The position numbers and the translations under genes were made by a program. A stretch of DNA of 64,000 nucleotides from Parafilimonas terrae. Its GTDB lineage: Bacteria > Bacteroidota > Bacteroidia > Chitinophagales > Chitinophagaceae. Below, piece by piece: positions 23,988-34,600 of this stretch (its first letter is position 1; each line of letters opens with the position of its first letter). The notes below the pieces were generated by a model that saw only the letters and a program-made list of their open reading frames with translations, was not told the DNA's origin and searched no databases. The stretch spans positions 1 through 64,000 of the forward strand of contig NZ_FOXQ01000010.1 of assembly GCF_900115755.1 (NCBI RefSeq), written 5' to 3'.

Positions 23988-26123
23988 ATGCCAGAATTTG
24001 ATACCGCACACGTTAAATCAATTGTCTTGCTCGGCCATGCCGGCTCCGGTAAGACTACATTAACGGAGTGTATGTTATACGAAGCCGGATTGATAAATCG
24101 CCGCGGCACTGTTGCAGAAAAAAATACGGTAAGCGATTACCATGAACTGGAACAGGAACGCGGCAATTCTATTTTTAGCAAATTGCTTCACACCAAATGG
24201 CGCGGTTACAAAATAAATATTATTGATACGCCTGGCTATGATGATTTTGTGGGCGAAGTAATATCTGCATTGCGTGTGGCCGATACAGGCGTGATGCTGT
24301 TAAATGCGGTGAACGGCGTTGAAGTTACTACCGACATTATTTGGGATTACACCGAGCAGTTTAAAACCCCGATGATCTTCGCCATAAACAAATTAGACGA
24401 TGACGATGCAGATTTTGACCGCACAGTTGCCGAAGCAAAAAATCATTTTGGCAGCAAGGTGCAGGTGGTGCAATATCCCCGGCAGCAAGGCGCAGGCTTT
24501 CATGAAATAATTGACGTGCTGCGCATGACGATGTATAAGTTTAAAGATACCGGCGGCAAGCCTGAAAAACTGCCTATTCCGGATGATGAAAAAGCAAAGG
24601 CCGATGAACTGCACCGTGAGCTGGTGGAAGCCATTGCCAGCAACGATGAAACCCTGATGGAAAAATATTTTGATAAAGGTGAGCTTGATGAAGATGAAAT
24701 GAAAGTTGGGCTAAAAAAAGCAATGATTAATCATGATATATTTCCATTGTTTTGCTTGAGTGCAGAACGCAATATGGGCAGCGGTAGGCTGATGGGTTTT
24801 ATTGATAATGTTTGCCCAAGCGCTAATGAAATGCCGCCACAGAAAACCATTAAAAACGAAGATTTGCCCTGTGATGAAAAAGGCCCCGCCTGCATGTTTA
24901 TTTATAAAACTGTAAGCGAACCGCATGTGGGCGAACTGTCTTTCTTTAAAGTATATTCCGGCTGCATTAAAAGCGGTATGGAACTGGAGAATGAAAGCAC
25001 AGGCGTTAGTGAAAAAATAAACCAGTTGTTCTTGGTAGAAGGCAACAAGCGTACAAATGTGAATGAACTTTGCGCCGGTGATATTGGCGCAACACTTAAA
25101 CTAAAAAATACGCATGTAAATAATACATTGCATGCAAAAGGCAGGAGTTATGAATTAAAGCCGATAGAATTTCCGCCACCCAATATTACAGTTGCCGTTG
25201 AGTCAACAAAAAAAGGTGAAGAAGAAAAGTTATCGCAGGCCTTGCACCAGTTAAGAGAAGAAGATCCAACATTGATTGTTGAGTTTTCTCCCGAGCTGAA
25301 ACAGATGTTGATTCATGCACAAGGCGATATGCATTTGGCTGTTGCCAAATGGAAAATTGAGCACAATTTTAAAATAGAAATAAAGTTTGAGAAGCCGCGT
25401 ATCCCCTATCGCGAAACCATTCGCAGGGAAGCTGATGCCACATATCGCCATAAAAAACAAAGCGGTGGCGCCGGGCAATTTGGCGAAGTGTTTATGCGCA
25501 TTGAACCCTGGTATGAAGGTATAGCAGAACCGCATGGCTTAAATGTACGTGGCCGCGATACGTATGATTTGGATTGGGGCGGCAAGCTTATATTTTACAA
25601 CTGCATTGTTGGCGGTGCTATCGATGCACGTTTCCTTCCCTCTATTTTAAAAGGTGTGATGGAAAAAATGCATAATGGGCCGCTTACCGGTTCGTATGCA
25701 AGAGATATCCGTGTATGTGTGTATGATGGAAAAATGCACCCGGTTGACAGTAATGATATTTCTTTCAAAATAGCAGGGTTGCAGGCCTTCAGGCAGGCAT
25801 TTAAAGATGCTGATCCGCAGATACTTGAACCTGTTTATAAAGTGGAAGTACTTTGCCCCGATGACCTCACCGGCGCTGTTATGGGCGATCTGCAAACACG
25901 CCGCGCCATTGTAGAAGGCATAGATGCAGAAAGAAATTTTCAAAAGATAACAGCCAAAGTACCGCTGGCAGAAATGGATGGTTATTCATCATCCCTTCGC
26001 TCCTTAACACAGGGCCGTGCAAAGTTCAGGAGCACCTTTTCAGAATATGCACCGGTGCCTTATGACCTGCAGCGTAAACTGATGGATGAATATAACAAAA
26101 CAGAAAAGGAAGAAGTGGTGTAA
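23988..26123 (+). CDS. EF-G-like translational GTPase paralogue
   Basis: 711-residue EF-G/EF-G2 family protein. The P-loop is GHAGSGKTTL near residue 15 and the NKLD motif is near 132. The G3 motif reads DTPGYDDF, near residue 79, so the catalytic His of canonical EF-G is Tyr. Domains II-V follow (KQSGGAGQFGEVFMRIEPW in domain IV). The pattern matches the EF-G-2 subfamily, which in Bacteroides is reported to work with little or no GTPase activity during starvation; transfer of that role here is inference. Start 23988 (MPEFDTAHVKS) is preferred over 23934, which adds a weak hydrophobic stretch. Confidence 0.9.
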   Translation: MPEFDTAHVKSIVLLGHAGSGKTTLTECMLYEAGLINRRGTVAEKNTVSDYHELEQERGNSIFSKLLHTKWRGYKINIIDTPGYDDFVGEVISALRVADTGVMLLNAVNGVEVTTDIIWDYTEQFKTPMIFAINKLDDDDADFDRTVAEAKNHFGSKVQVVQYPRQQGAGFHEIIDVLRMTMYKFKDTGGKPEKLPIPDDEKAKADELHRELVEAIASNDETLMEKYFDKGELDEDEMKVGLKKAMINHDIFPLFCLSAERNMGSGRLMGFIDNVCPSANEMPPQKTIKNEDLPCDEKGPACMFIYKTVSEPHVGELSFFKVYSGCIKSGMELENESTGVSEKINQLFLVEGNKRTNVNELCAGDIGATLKLKNTHVNNTLHAKGRSYELKPIEFPPPNITVAVESTKKGEEEKLSQALHQLREEDPTLIVEFSPELKQMLIHAQGDMHLAVAKWKIEHNFKIEIKFEKPRIPYRETIRREADATYRHKKQSGGAGQFGEVFMRIEPWYEGIAEPHGLNVRGRDTYDLDWGGKLIFYNCIVGGAIDARFLPSILKGVMEKMHNGPLTGSYARDIRVCVYDGKMHPVDSNDISFKIAGLQAFRQAFKDADPQILEPVYKVEVLCPDDLTGAVMGDLQTRRAIVEGIDAERNFQKITAKVPLAEMDGYSSSLRSLTQGRAKFRSTFSEYAPVPYDLQRKLMDEYNKTEKEEVV

Positions 26124-26154
26124 TTTAATGTCCGAAGATATTGCAGAATATAAT

Positions 26155-26192
26155 AAAAGCCGCTTTAGAGATTAAGCGGCTTTCTATTTCAA
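26155..26192 (+). terminator. Terminator after the EF-G paralogue
   Basis: AAAAGCCGCTT and AAGCGGCTTT (26155-26165 and 26174-26183) form a 10-bp stem with an 8-nt loop, followed by CTATTTC. Confidence 0.65.
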
Positions 26193-26256
26193 ACCAGCCA
26201 TATAAACAAAAAATGGTATATTTACACAACCGTTAAACACCCATCTGATCTTAGCC

Positions 26257-29200
26257 ATGCTACGATTGAAACTGCTTCAGATACCATACCCGGTTGTTGT
26301 ACTATTTATATGCACCTTAATAACAAGCAGGTGTTATACGCAGGGCATAACAGCACCTGATGATAATTTTAATATATTGAACAAAGAGGAAGCCTATCCG
26401 AACGGAAAAATCAATGCTTATACTTCCACAATAAAAAGGTCAGCACAGGCAATAACAAAATTTCATGCATCTGATTTTAAAACATATACCACAGCGCAAG
26501 GGCTTTCCGAGAATTTTGTTATCAGCATTTGCCAGGATAAGAAAGGGCTTATGTGGTTTGGAACATTCGATGGCTTAAATAAATTTGATGGCTTTCAATT
26601 CAAGGTTTTTAAAAACAATCCCGGAGATCCGTATTCAATCCCTACAGGCAATATATCTGATATAGTGGAGGACGATAATGAAGACCTCTGGTTAATCATT
26701 AATAACTCGGCGGGAAGGTTTGACCCGCTTTCTGAAAAATTTTACAAAGTACATTTTGACACACATCCATCAAATGAATTCACCAATATTATGCCGCTAT
26801 CAAAAGATTACCTTTTATTATGCGGTATGAATAGTTTTATACTTGATAAAAGAAACATGACAGCCAGGGAAATAAAAATATACAATTACGACAGCTCTCT
26901 AACAAACAAAACGTATATAAACATACTTTTTAAACCCCTTCTTTTTAACAGCAATAAATACTATGATATCAATTCAACGAGATGTAATTGGCTGGCCGGC
27001 ACCAATGAGTTTTATGCTACAGAAAATTTATACAGCAAGCCACGATTAGCACACGATAGCAAAGGCAGAAAATGGATGTTTGTCATGGATGAGCCACCAG
27101 GTTATTCTTACTGGAACCTGCCCGGCGAACCGGCCAATATTTTCAGAAAAACGGGATTGTGTAGCTTTATTAATATTATTGAAGATAAGGATGGAAATAT
27201 ATGGGCAGCTTCATCAAAAGGCTTGCTGTATATGCAAAAAGATGCAGATTGTTTTGAGGCGCTTGGAAATATAAATAAAGACCTTAATTATACCTGCGAA
27301 AATGTTTTTATAGACAGGAATAATGTCTTATGGATAACGACAAGAGGTAAAGGTGTTATACAATATGATTTAAATCAAAAGCCTTTCAATCATTTAGTGC
27401 ATGATAAAAAGAATGCCCAGAGACTTTTCAGTAATATCATACTCGGTATTTATCCTTATAAAAATAAACTATTGATAAAGCATGATTTTGCCATTTCTGA
27501 AATTTCGGTTTTTGATACCAAAACATATACTATTGAAATTAAAAAAGAGAATGAAATCCCTGAAATAAATCAAATCAAAAAATTTGAAGACAACCTTTTA
27601 AAATACGGGGACAAGAATAATGCGTATTTCAACTGGCTATATAAAAACCGCAATGAAGATTACATTAAGCGGGTTGCTAAATATATTCCTGTTTATGACA
27701 ACACTTTAATAAACCGGGTATCAGGAATTGCTCACGGCAAAACTGCTTATCCAGTGTTTTTGAATGGCCTCACAGATTATAATATGTGCCACTGGCAAAG
27801 CGATACACTTTGGATAGGTACAAGCTTATCGGGGCTGATAGCGCTTTCCCATAAAAGTCAAACCTATAAAAGATATGCACATCATAACAATGACCCACAC
27901 AGCATATCATCCAATACAATAATGGGATTTTTGTTTGATCCCTCCGGCAACCTGTGGATTGCTACCACATCGGGCCTGAATTATTTCAACAGAAAAAATA
28001 ACAGGTTCACCCATTACACAAAAGCCAACGGGCTTGCAGATAATGCAATTTATTCTTTAACCTATGATCATTATGGAAGGATATGGCTGGGTACCGGGAA
28101 AGGGTTAAGTTGCCTTGATACTGCCACAAAAAAGTTTTATAATTTTTATACTTCTGATGGGTTGGTTAATACTGAATACAACCGCTGGTCTGCTTTCACT
28201 GCGAGTGATGGAACTATTTATATGGGTGGTATGGATGGTATTGATTATTTTAATCCCGCTGATATAAGTTTTTCAACGGATACTTTAAACCCCGTAATAA
28301 CAGAAGTACGGGTAAATAATCAGCCGGTCAATTTCAATAAAAATTTAAAACTGAAAGCATCAGAAAACAACCTTACTGTTTTTTTCACTGCAAGCAATAT
28401 CACTAAAGCCGGTATTGCCATGTATGCATATCAGTTAAAAAACAGTGATACAAACTGGCTTCCGCTGGAAGATGCACACCAATTGCGCCTGGCTTCACTC
28501 ACTGCGGGCAATTACTCGTTAAAGATACGGGCAGCCAATCCCCGCGGTAATTGGAGTAAGTCCATTGCTGCATTTAATTTCACCATATTACCTTACTGGT
28601 ATCAAACGGCCTGGTTTAAATGCCTGGTCTTTGTTTTTCTAAGTGCAGTAATTTTTATCATTATAAAATTATACATCAGGCAAAAAATACAAAAGCAGCG
28701 GTCTGTGCTTGAAAAGCAATATGCCATTCAGCAGGAACGGTCCCGCATATCAACTGAACTGCATGATGACCTGGGGAGTGGCCTCTCCACTATAAGGATT
28801 TTAAGCGAATTGAATAATGCAGCAAACATGCAATTATCAGGCAACAACTATCGTAAAATATCCATGCATTCAAAAGAACTGTTGCAAAAAATGAATGAAA
28901 TTGTTTGGGCATTAAATATTAGCAACGATACACTGGGCAATTTAATAAGTTATATAAGAGAGCAAAGTGCAATTATTTTAACAGAAGCGCATATTCTCTA
29001 TTCGTTCAATATTTCAGAGCAGTTACCAGGTTTATCAATAGGCGGCATTAAACGCAGGCATATTTTTTTACTGGTAAAAGAAGCATTACATAATATTACA
29101 AAACATGCAGGCGCATCTTATGTAAAGATTGGGATTGGTGTTACAGAACATCTTGAAATTATGATACAGGATAATGGCAGAGGCATTCCATCTGAATGTA

Positions 29201-29346
29201 TAAAAACATCAAAAGGAAATGGTATAAGCAATATGCAAAAACACGCCGAAGCAGTTGGCGGAACGTTGAACATAGAAAACGGAGAAGGAACCAAAATAAA
29301 ACTGGTGGTTGAATTAAAAAAACTTTGCCTGGAAGATGTTGTATAA
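26257..29346 (+). CDS. Sensor histidine kinase with two-component-propeller sensor domain
   Basis: 1029 residues. A signal anchor is followed by two beta-propeller blocks with Reg_prop-type repeats (LMWFGTFDGLNKFDG, GNIWAASSKGLLYM, LWIGTSLSGLIALS, RIWLGTGKGLSCLD) and a Y_Y_Y domain around residues 690-780. A membrane helix lies at about 788-808. The HisKA_3 phosphoacceptor is in STELHDDLGSG near residue 833 and the HATPase N-box in LLVKEALHNITKHA. The periplasmic propeller senses an unknown ligand. It reads into a second kinase and a NarL-type regulator, so it probably phosphorylates that regulator. Confidence 0.92.
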   Translation: MLRLKLLQIPYPVVVLFICTLITSRCYTQGITAPDDNFNILNKEEAYPNGKINAYTSTIKRSAQAITKFHASDFKTYTTAQGLSENFVISICQDKKGLMWFGTFDGLNKFDGFQFKVFKNNPGDPYSIPTGNISDIVEDDNEDLWLIINNSAGRFDPLSEKFYKVHFDTHPSNEFTNIMPLSKDYLLLCGMNSFILDKRNMTAREIKIYNYDSSLTNKTYINILFKPLLFNSNKYYDINSTRCNWLAGTNEFYATENLYSKPRLAHDSKGRKWMFVMDEPPGYSYWNLPGEPANIFRKTGLCSFINIIEDKDGNIWAASSKGLLYMQKDADCFEALGNINKDLNYTCENVFIDRNNVLWITTRGKGVIQYDLNQKPFNHLVHDKKNAQRLFSNIILGIYPYKNKLLIKHDFAISEISVFDTKTYTIEIKKENEIPEINQIKKFEDNLLKYGDKNNAYFNWLYKNRNEDYIKRVAKYIPVYDNTLINRVSGIAHGKTAYPVFLNGLTDYNMCHWQSDTLWIGTSLSGLIALSHKSQTYKRYAHHNNDPHSISSNTIMGFLFDPSGNLWIATTSGLNYFNRKNNRFTHYTKANGLADNAIYSLTYDHYGRIWLGTGKGLSCLDTATKKFYNFYTSDGLVNTEYNRWSAFTASDGTIYMGGMDGIDYFNPADISFSTDTLNPVITEVRVNNQPVNFNKNLKLKASENNLTVFFTASNITKAGIAMYAYQLKNSDTNWLPLEDAHQLRLASLTAGNYSLKIRAANPRGNWSKSIAAFNFTILPYWYQTAWFKCLVFVFLSAVIFIIIKLYIRQKIQKQRSVLEKQYAIQQERSRISTELHDDLGSGLSTIRILSELNNAANMQLSGNNYRKISMHSKELLQKMNEIVWALNISNDTLGNLISYIREQSAIILTEAHILYSFNISEQLPGLSIGGIKRRHIFLLVKEALHNITKHAGASYVKIGIGVTEHLEIMIQDNGRGIPSECIKTSKGNGISNMQKHAEAVGGTLNIENGEGTKIKLVVELKKLCLEDVV

Positions 29347-29394
29347 ACTATTTTTAAACGATAAAATAGTTGTTTTACACCTGCTTTAAAACCT

Positions 29395-30780
29395 ATGTTA
29401 TCTTATTATATTACAATTTTCGGGGCCGGCGCCTTATGCCTGGCAGCAGTTTATCAAACCATTTTATATTTCAATAAGCGGGATAGTTTATTGCTGCGGT
29501 ATGGCGTTTATTTATGGAGCGTTTTCCTTTTCTTATGTTATCGTTTAGTTTTTGGTATTGGAGTGCAATATCACACCCACCATTTTGACTTTTTAAACAT
29601 AACTATTGCCAGCGATCATACTTTGCTAATGATTACATATATAGCCTATGCAATTTTTTGGAAACAATCTTTACAGTTACAAAAAAAAGATGGAAGATTT
29701 ATTTGGTATTATTATAAATCTATTGCTCCTGTTATCTTAATTTATATTATTTGGGAAAATATTACATCTAACATAAATGTAGGTTTTGTAGAAATGATAT
29801 TTTATATAATAATCAGGATATATTTGGCTGTATTTACATTTACTACTACAATCTACACGTTAAAACTTAGGAATAATATTTATTATGTTTATCTGGCTTG
29901 TGGCACAATATCCATCATATTATCCGGCCTGTTTTCTACTTATGTGCAACTTTGTTTAAATGGAAGTTTATTTACACTGAATGCTTTTTCATGGATGATT
30001 TTTGGTTATTTTTTTGAAACAATATTCTTCTCCGCAGCCATAGGCTACAAACTGAAACAGGAAACCATTGAAAAAATAAAAGCCCTGCGAAAAGTACTGG
30101 AACAACAAAAGATAATACAGGCAAAAGATCTGGAAAAAGCAGAGGCCGCCTATAAAGCAAGGGAAGATGAACGTTCCCGCATTGCCACAGAACTGCACGA
30201 TGACCTGGGCAGCGGCCTTTCCACTATCCGCATTCTTGCAGAAACTACCAGGGCTAATATCGATCATGTCCATGGCATGTACCTCGAAAAGATATCCAGG
30301 CAATCAAAAGAGCTTTTGCAAAATATGGGCGAAATAATCTGGACATTGAATACCAATAACGATACATTGGAAAACCTTATAGCATACTTCAGACAGCATA
30401 CAGCAAAAACTTTAAATAATGCAAACATTCTGTACAATTTTCATATTGCAGAAACAATACCGCCTGTAAAAATCAGCGGCGCCAACAGAAGGCATATACT
30501 GTTATTGATAAAAGAAGCCTTGCATAATATTTTAAAACATGCGGAGGCAACACGGGTAGAAATTTACATAAGCGTTTCGCAGGAATTCAGAATAACCATT
30601 AAAGATAACGGCAAAGGCATACCTGAAAAATACATTGCCGATTCAAACGGTAATGGTCTGCGCAACATGCATAAACATGCTAATGCAGTACGGGGAAGCA
30701 TACACATAACAAACCATAACGGTACGGTTATAAATTTTGAAGCGCCGGTAACATCGCTCTCACACGAAAGTGTTATTTAA
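29395..30780 (+). CDS. Membrane sensor histidine kinase (HisKA_3)
   Basis: 461 residues. The N-terminal half has about seven membrane helices (to residue 215), then a coiled coil of about 45 residues. The HisKA_3 motif ATELHDDLGSGLSTIRIL has its His near residue 265, followed by HATPase with HILLLIKEALHNILKHA. The kinase core closely matches that of the preceding gene from the RSRI(A/S)TELHDDL motif onward, while the sensor modules are unrelated. The gene is 48 bp downstream of the first kinase and 29 bp before the regulator. Confidence 0.9.
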   Translation: MLSYYITIFGAGALCLAAVYQTILYFNKRDSLLLRYGVYLWSVFLFLCYRLVFGIGVQYHTHHFDFLNITIASDHTLLMITYIAYAIFWKQSLQLQKKDGRFIWYYYKSIAPVILIYIIWENITSNINVGFVEMIFYIIIRIYLAVFTFTTTIYTLKLRNNIYYVYLACGTISIILSGLFSTYVQLCLNGSLFTLNAFSWMIFGYFFETIFFSAAIGYKLKQETIEKIKALRKVLEQQKIIQAKDLEKAEAAYKAREDERSRIATELHDDLGSGLSTIRILAETTRANIDHVHGMYLEKISRQSKELLQNMGEIIWTLNTNNDTLENLIAYFRQHTAKTLNNANILYNFHIAETIPPVKISGANRRHILLLIKEALHNILKHAEATRVEIYISVSQEFRITIKDNGKGIPEKYIADSNGNGLRNMHKHANAVRGSIHITNHNGTVINFEAPVTSLSHESVI

Positions 30781-30809
30781 ATTATCAGCAGCTTACGTAG
30801 TTTTATTAT

Positions 30810-31433
30810 ATGATAAGTGTATTATTAGTAGAAGATAAAACGGATTATCGCAATGCATTAAAACTTATACTTGATAATACACCGGGCTTTTGCTGTGTGG
30901 CCGATTACAGCAATGCCGAAAGCTGCATGAATGATAATACATACAACAATGCCGATGTGGCGCTTATTGATATCCAGTTGCCTGGTATAAGCGGGATACA
31001 ACTGGTAAGCTTTTTTAAAGAGAAAAACCCTGCCCTGCTTTGCCTTATGTGCACATCGTATGAAGACAGCGATAATGTTTTTCAGGCATTGCAGGCCGGC
31101 GCACATGGTTATATCTTAAAAAGCTCCTCCCCCTCAAAAATACTGGAAGCCATAGTTGAAGTAGTGAATGGCGGCAGCCCTATGAGCAGCCAGGTTGCCC
31201 GTAAAGTAATTGAAGCTTTCCGCCAGCCTGCGACGGAAAAGTTTTCACTTACCAACCGCGAAGAAGAAATATTGCAGCATTTATCAAAAGGGTTATTGTA
31301 TAAAGAAATTGCTTTCCGGTTAAGCATCAGCATTGAAACCGTGCGCCGCCATTGTTTTAATATTTATGACAAGCTGCATGTAAACAACCGTACAGAGGCG
31401 TTGAATAAGTATTTTGGGAAGGCCCCGCACTGA
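30810..31433 (+). CDS. LuxR/NarL-type response regulator
   Basis: 207 residues: a receiver domain with the phosphoacceptor Asp near residue 54 (VALIDIQLPG), Thr in MCTSYED and Lys in YILKSS, then a GerE-type HTH (LTNREEEILQHLSKGLLYKE, IAFRLSISIETVRRHCFNIY). It probably receives phosphoryl groups from both kinases upstream. The regulated genes are unknown; the secreted repeat protein at 31615 is the nearest candidate. Confidence 0.92.
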   Translation: MISVLLVEDKTDYRNALKLILDNTPGFCCVADYSNAESCMNDNTYNNADVALIDIQLPGISGIQLVSFFKEKNPALLCLMCTSYEDSDNVFQALQAGAHGYILKSSSPSKILEAIVEVVNGGSPMSSQVARKVIEAFRQPATEKFSLTNREEEILQHLSKGLLYKEIAFRLSISIETVRRHCFNIYDKLHVNNRTEALNKYFGKAPH

Positions 31434-31614
31434 TTAAAATAGCCCTTCTACAACTAAAATGTTATTGTTTCCACTCCTGTTGGGTTCTACTTTCATCTTC
31501 AGTTAAATAACTAATCTAACAGCCAATCCATGAGGGTAAAAGCGCCTCCATATATGTTATTATCCTTCTTTATATCATGTAAATCTTTTTATAATACCAT
31601 TAATACACTACGTT

Positions 31615-34600
31615 ATGAAAACACGATTACTTCTCTTTGGCCTTTCAGCGCTCATTGTAATGCATACACATGCGCAATCTGCCGGTGATTACCGCAGCAA
31701 ACAAACCGGCAACTGGAATGATGCCGCCAACTGGGAAACATTTAACGGAACAAACTGGGTGGCTGCAACCAATTACCCGACTGCAACTGATGGAGAGCTT
31801 TCAATTATCGCAACAACCAATATTACCTGTAATGTCACTGATAATATTGACCAGCTTACAATTGAAGCAGGCGGCACCTTAACGATTGACAACACTGAAA
31901 ACTTTAACCTCACCGCGGGGCCGGATGATGATGTTGACCTTAAAATATATGGCACATTACAATGGAACAAAGGCTGGGCGGGCAATTGCGGCACATGGGA
32001 AATATACAGCGGCGGCATTGCCAATATTAACTGCGGCAGCTATGGCACAGGTTGCAATACCTGGAACATCAAACCGGGCGGAACCATGAATTTTATCCAC
32101 GTACAATGCTACATCAACGGCACTACCATTAATAACGAAGGCACTATCAACTTCACCCCGGATTGGGAGAATATGTACGTAAGAAGCAATACGCCTAATT
32201 CCCCAGGCACTATTCATAACAAACCGAATGGCACGGTGAACATGATAAAAACCGGAAATAACGGAAGGTTTGGTATTGCCAGTGATGGCAATAATGGCAG
32301 TGAAAACTATGTAAAATTTATCAATGAAGGCACGCTTAACCTAAATGAAGGTACAGAGCTTTATTATGGCGGTCCTGGCCAAACTTCATCCGGTATTAGT
32401 TTCGAAAATACCGGCACCATAAATATTGCAAACAATGCAATGCTTTCTAATGCGGGTATTTTCAACTTTAATGGAGGTAATATTAATGGAACGGGTAATG
32501 CGCTTATTAGACAAATTGGTTATCCGGGTATATGGAAATCAAATGTTCCATGCAATCTTCCGGTAAATATCACTTTTGAATTAAAAACTCAATTAGGTGG
32601 ACCAGCAGAAACCACAATCAATGGAAAACTCAGGTTCGAAGGAAGATTATCAAACCGGGATTATTCTGAAGACATAGCAAAACTCAGGCTATCGCCTACA
32701 GGAACTGCTATTCTGGTAAGCGGATATTTAGGTGGCGCGGTCTTAACCAATGAAGGCGTTATTACAATGCCAGAAAACTGGGGAAGCGGGCTTAATTGGG
32801 AAGGCATTGGTAAATTCATTAATAAAGGTTTATTGAAACTTACAGCAAACCAAACCCTCTACCTGCACAACTATGAAACGGAAAATGGCGATTTTATAAA
32901 CGAGGGAGTTGTTGAGATTGGAACAGGTGGCAATTTATTATCTAATACCAACTCTGGACAAACAAACGACTTCTTTAAAAATACTTCCGCAGGTATAATT
33001 AAAGGCAATGGTTATGTCCAGTTCGATGCCGGGTTTTCCAACAATGGAGCTATTACCCCAGGCACTTCTCCTGGTATTTTACAATTCAATGGAGCACAAC
33101 CGCTTTCAGCAAACAGTACGCTGGAAATAGAAGTAAAAGACGCAAGTGGTGCAGGTACTGGTCATGATCAGCTCACAAGGTCCGGCGACCTTACACTGGC
33201 AGGAAAATTAGAAGTTATCAGCACAGGGAATGTGCCTGATGGAAGTTATATGATCATCAGCCTGTCTTCCGGCACTATCAGCGGCAGCTTTTCTGAGCTG
33301 GATATGCCATTGGGATATACGTTAACCGTAAATTCAGATAATGTAGTGCTTAATTACGCCAGCGACATGGATGATGACGGTGTAATAAACGAAGAAGATT
33401 GTGCACCAACAGACGCTACCAAATGGCAGAGTGCCACACTGTATATTGACGCCGACGGCGACGGTTATGATGCCGGCCAGGAAACCGTTTGTTACGGCGC
33501 AACCGTTCCTGATGGTTACAGTGAAACAAGCAATGGTGAAGATTGCAATGATGACGATGCCAATGTTCATTCATCACAACCCTACTATGCAGACAATGAT
33601 GGTGATGGATTTGGCGATGCCGCCAATACAACAAGTGCCTGTTCATCCACACCTCCTTCAGGCTATGTAACCAACAATACCGATTGTGATGATAACGATA
33701 ACACCATCTATCCCGGCGCTCCTGAACTGCCTGATGGAAAGGACAATGACTGTGATGGCGAAACAGATGAAGGAGCAGGAACTACATGGTACGAAGATGC
33801 AGACGGGGATGGTTTTGGCAATCCTGATGTTTCGCAAATAGCTGTTTCACAACCGGAAGGTTATGTAGCCGATAACACAGACTGCGATGACACCAAATTG
33901 TTATACGCAGATAATGATGGCGATGGTTTTGGTGCAGGTTCACCGGTAGCATGTGGTGTGGACAATGATACAGATTGTGATGACAATGATGATACCAAAT
34001 GGCAAAGTGGTTTGTTATATATAGACTTTGACAGTGATAATTTCGATGCTGGTCAGGCCCAGGTATGTTACGGCGCTGCAATACCATTAGGATATAATCC
34101 CATTTCGCTTGGCCAGGATTGTAACGACCATGATATGCATGTTCACACTGAACAGACATATTATGCGGATTATGACGGCGATGGTTTTGGCGATCCCAAT
34201 AACAGTATCAGTGTTTGTGAAGCTGTTCCGCCAATGTATTACGTAACTGATAACACCGATTGCAACGATAACGATAACACTATCTATCCCGGCGCTCCCG
34301 AACTGCCTGATGGAAAGGACAATGATTGTGATGGCGAAACAGATGAGGGCACAGGAACTACCTGGTATGAAGATGCAGATGGGGATGGTTTTGGCAATCC
34401 TGATGTTTCGCAAATAGCTGTTTCACAACCGGAAGGTTATGTAGCTGATAACACAGATTGTGATGACACCAAATTGTTATACGCAGATAATGATGGCGAT
34501 GGTTTTGGTGCAGGTTCGCTTGTAGCTTGCGGCGTTGATAACAACTCAGATTGTAACGATAACGATGCCACCATCTATCCCGGCGCACCTGAATTGTGTG

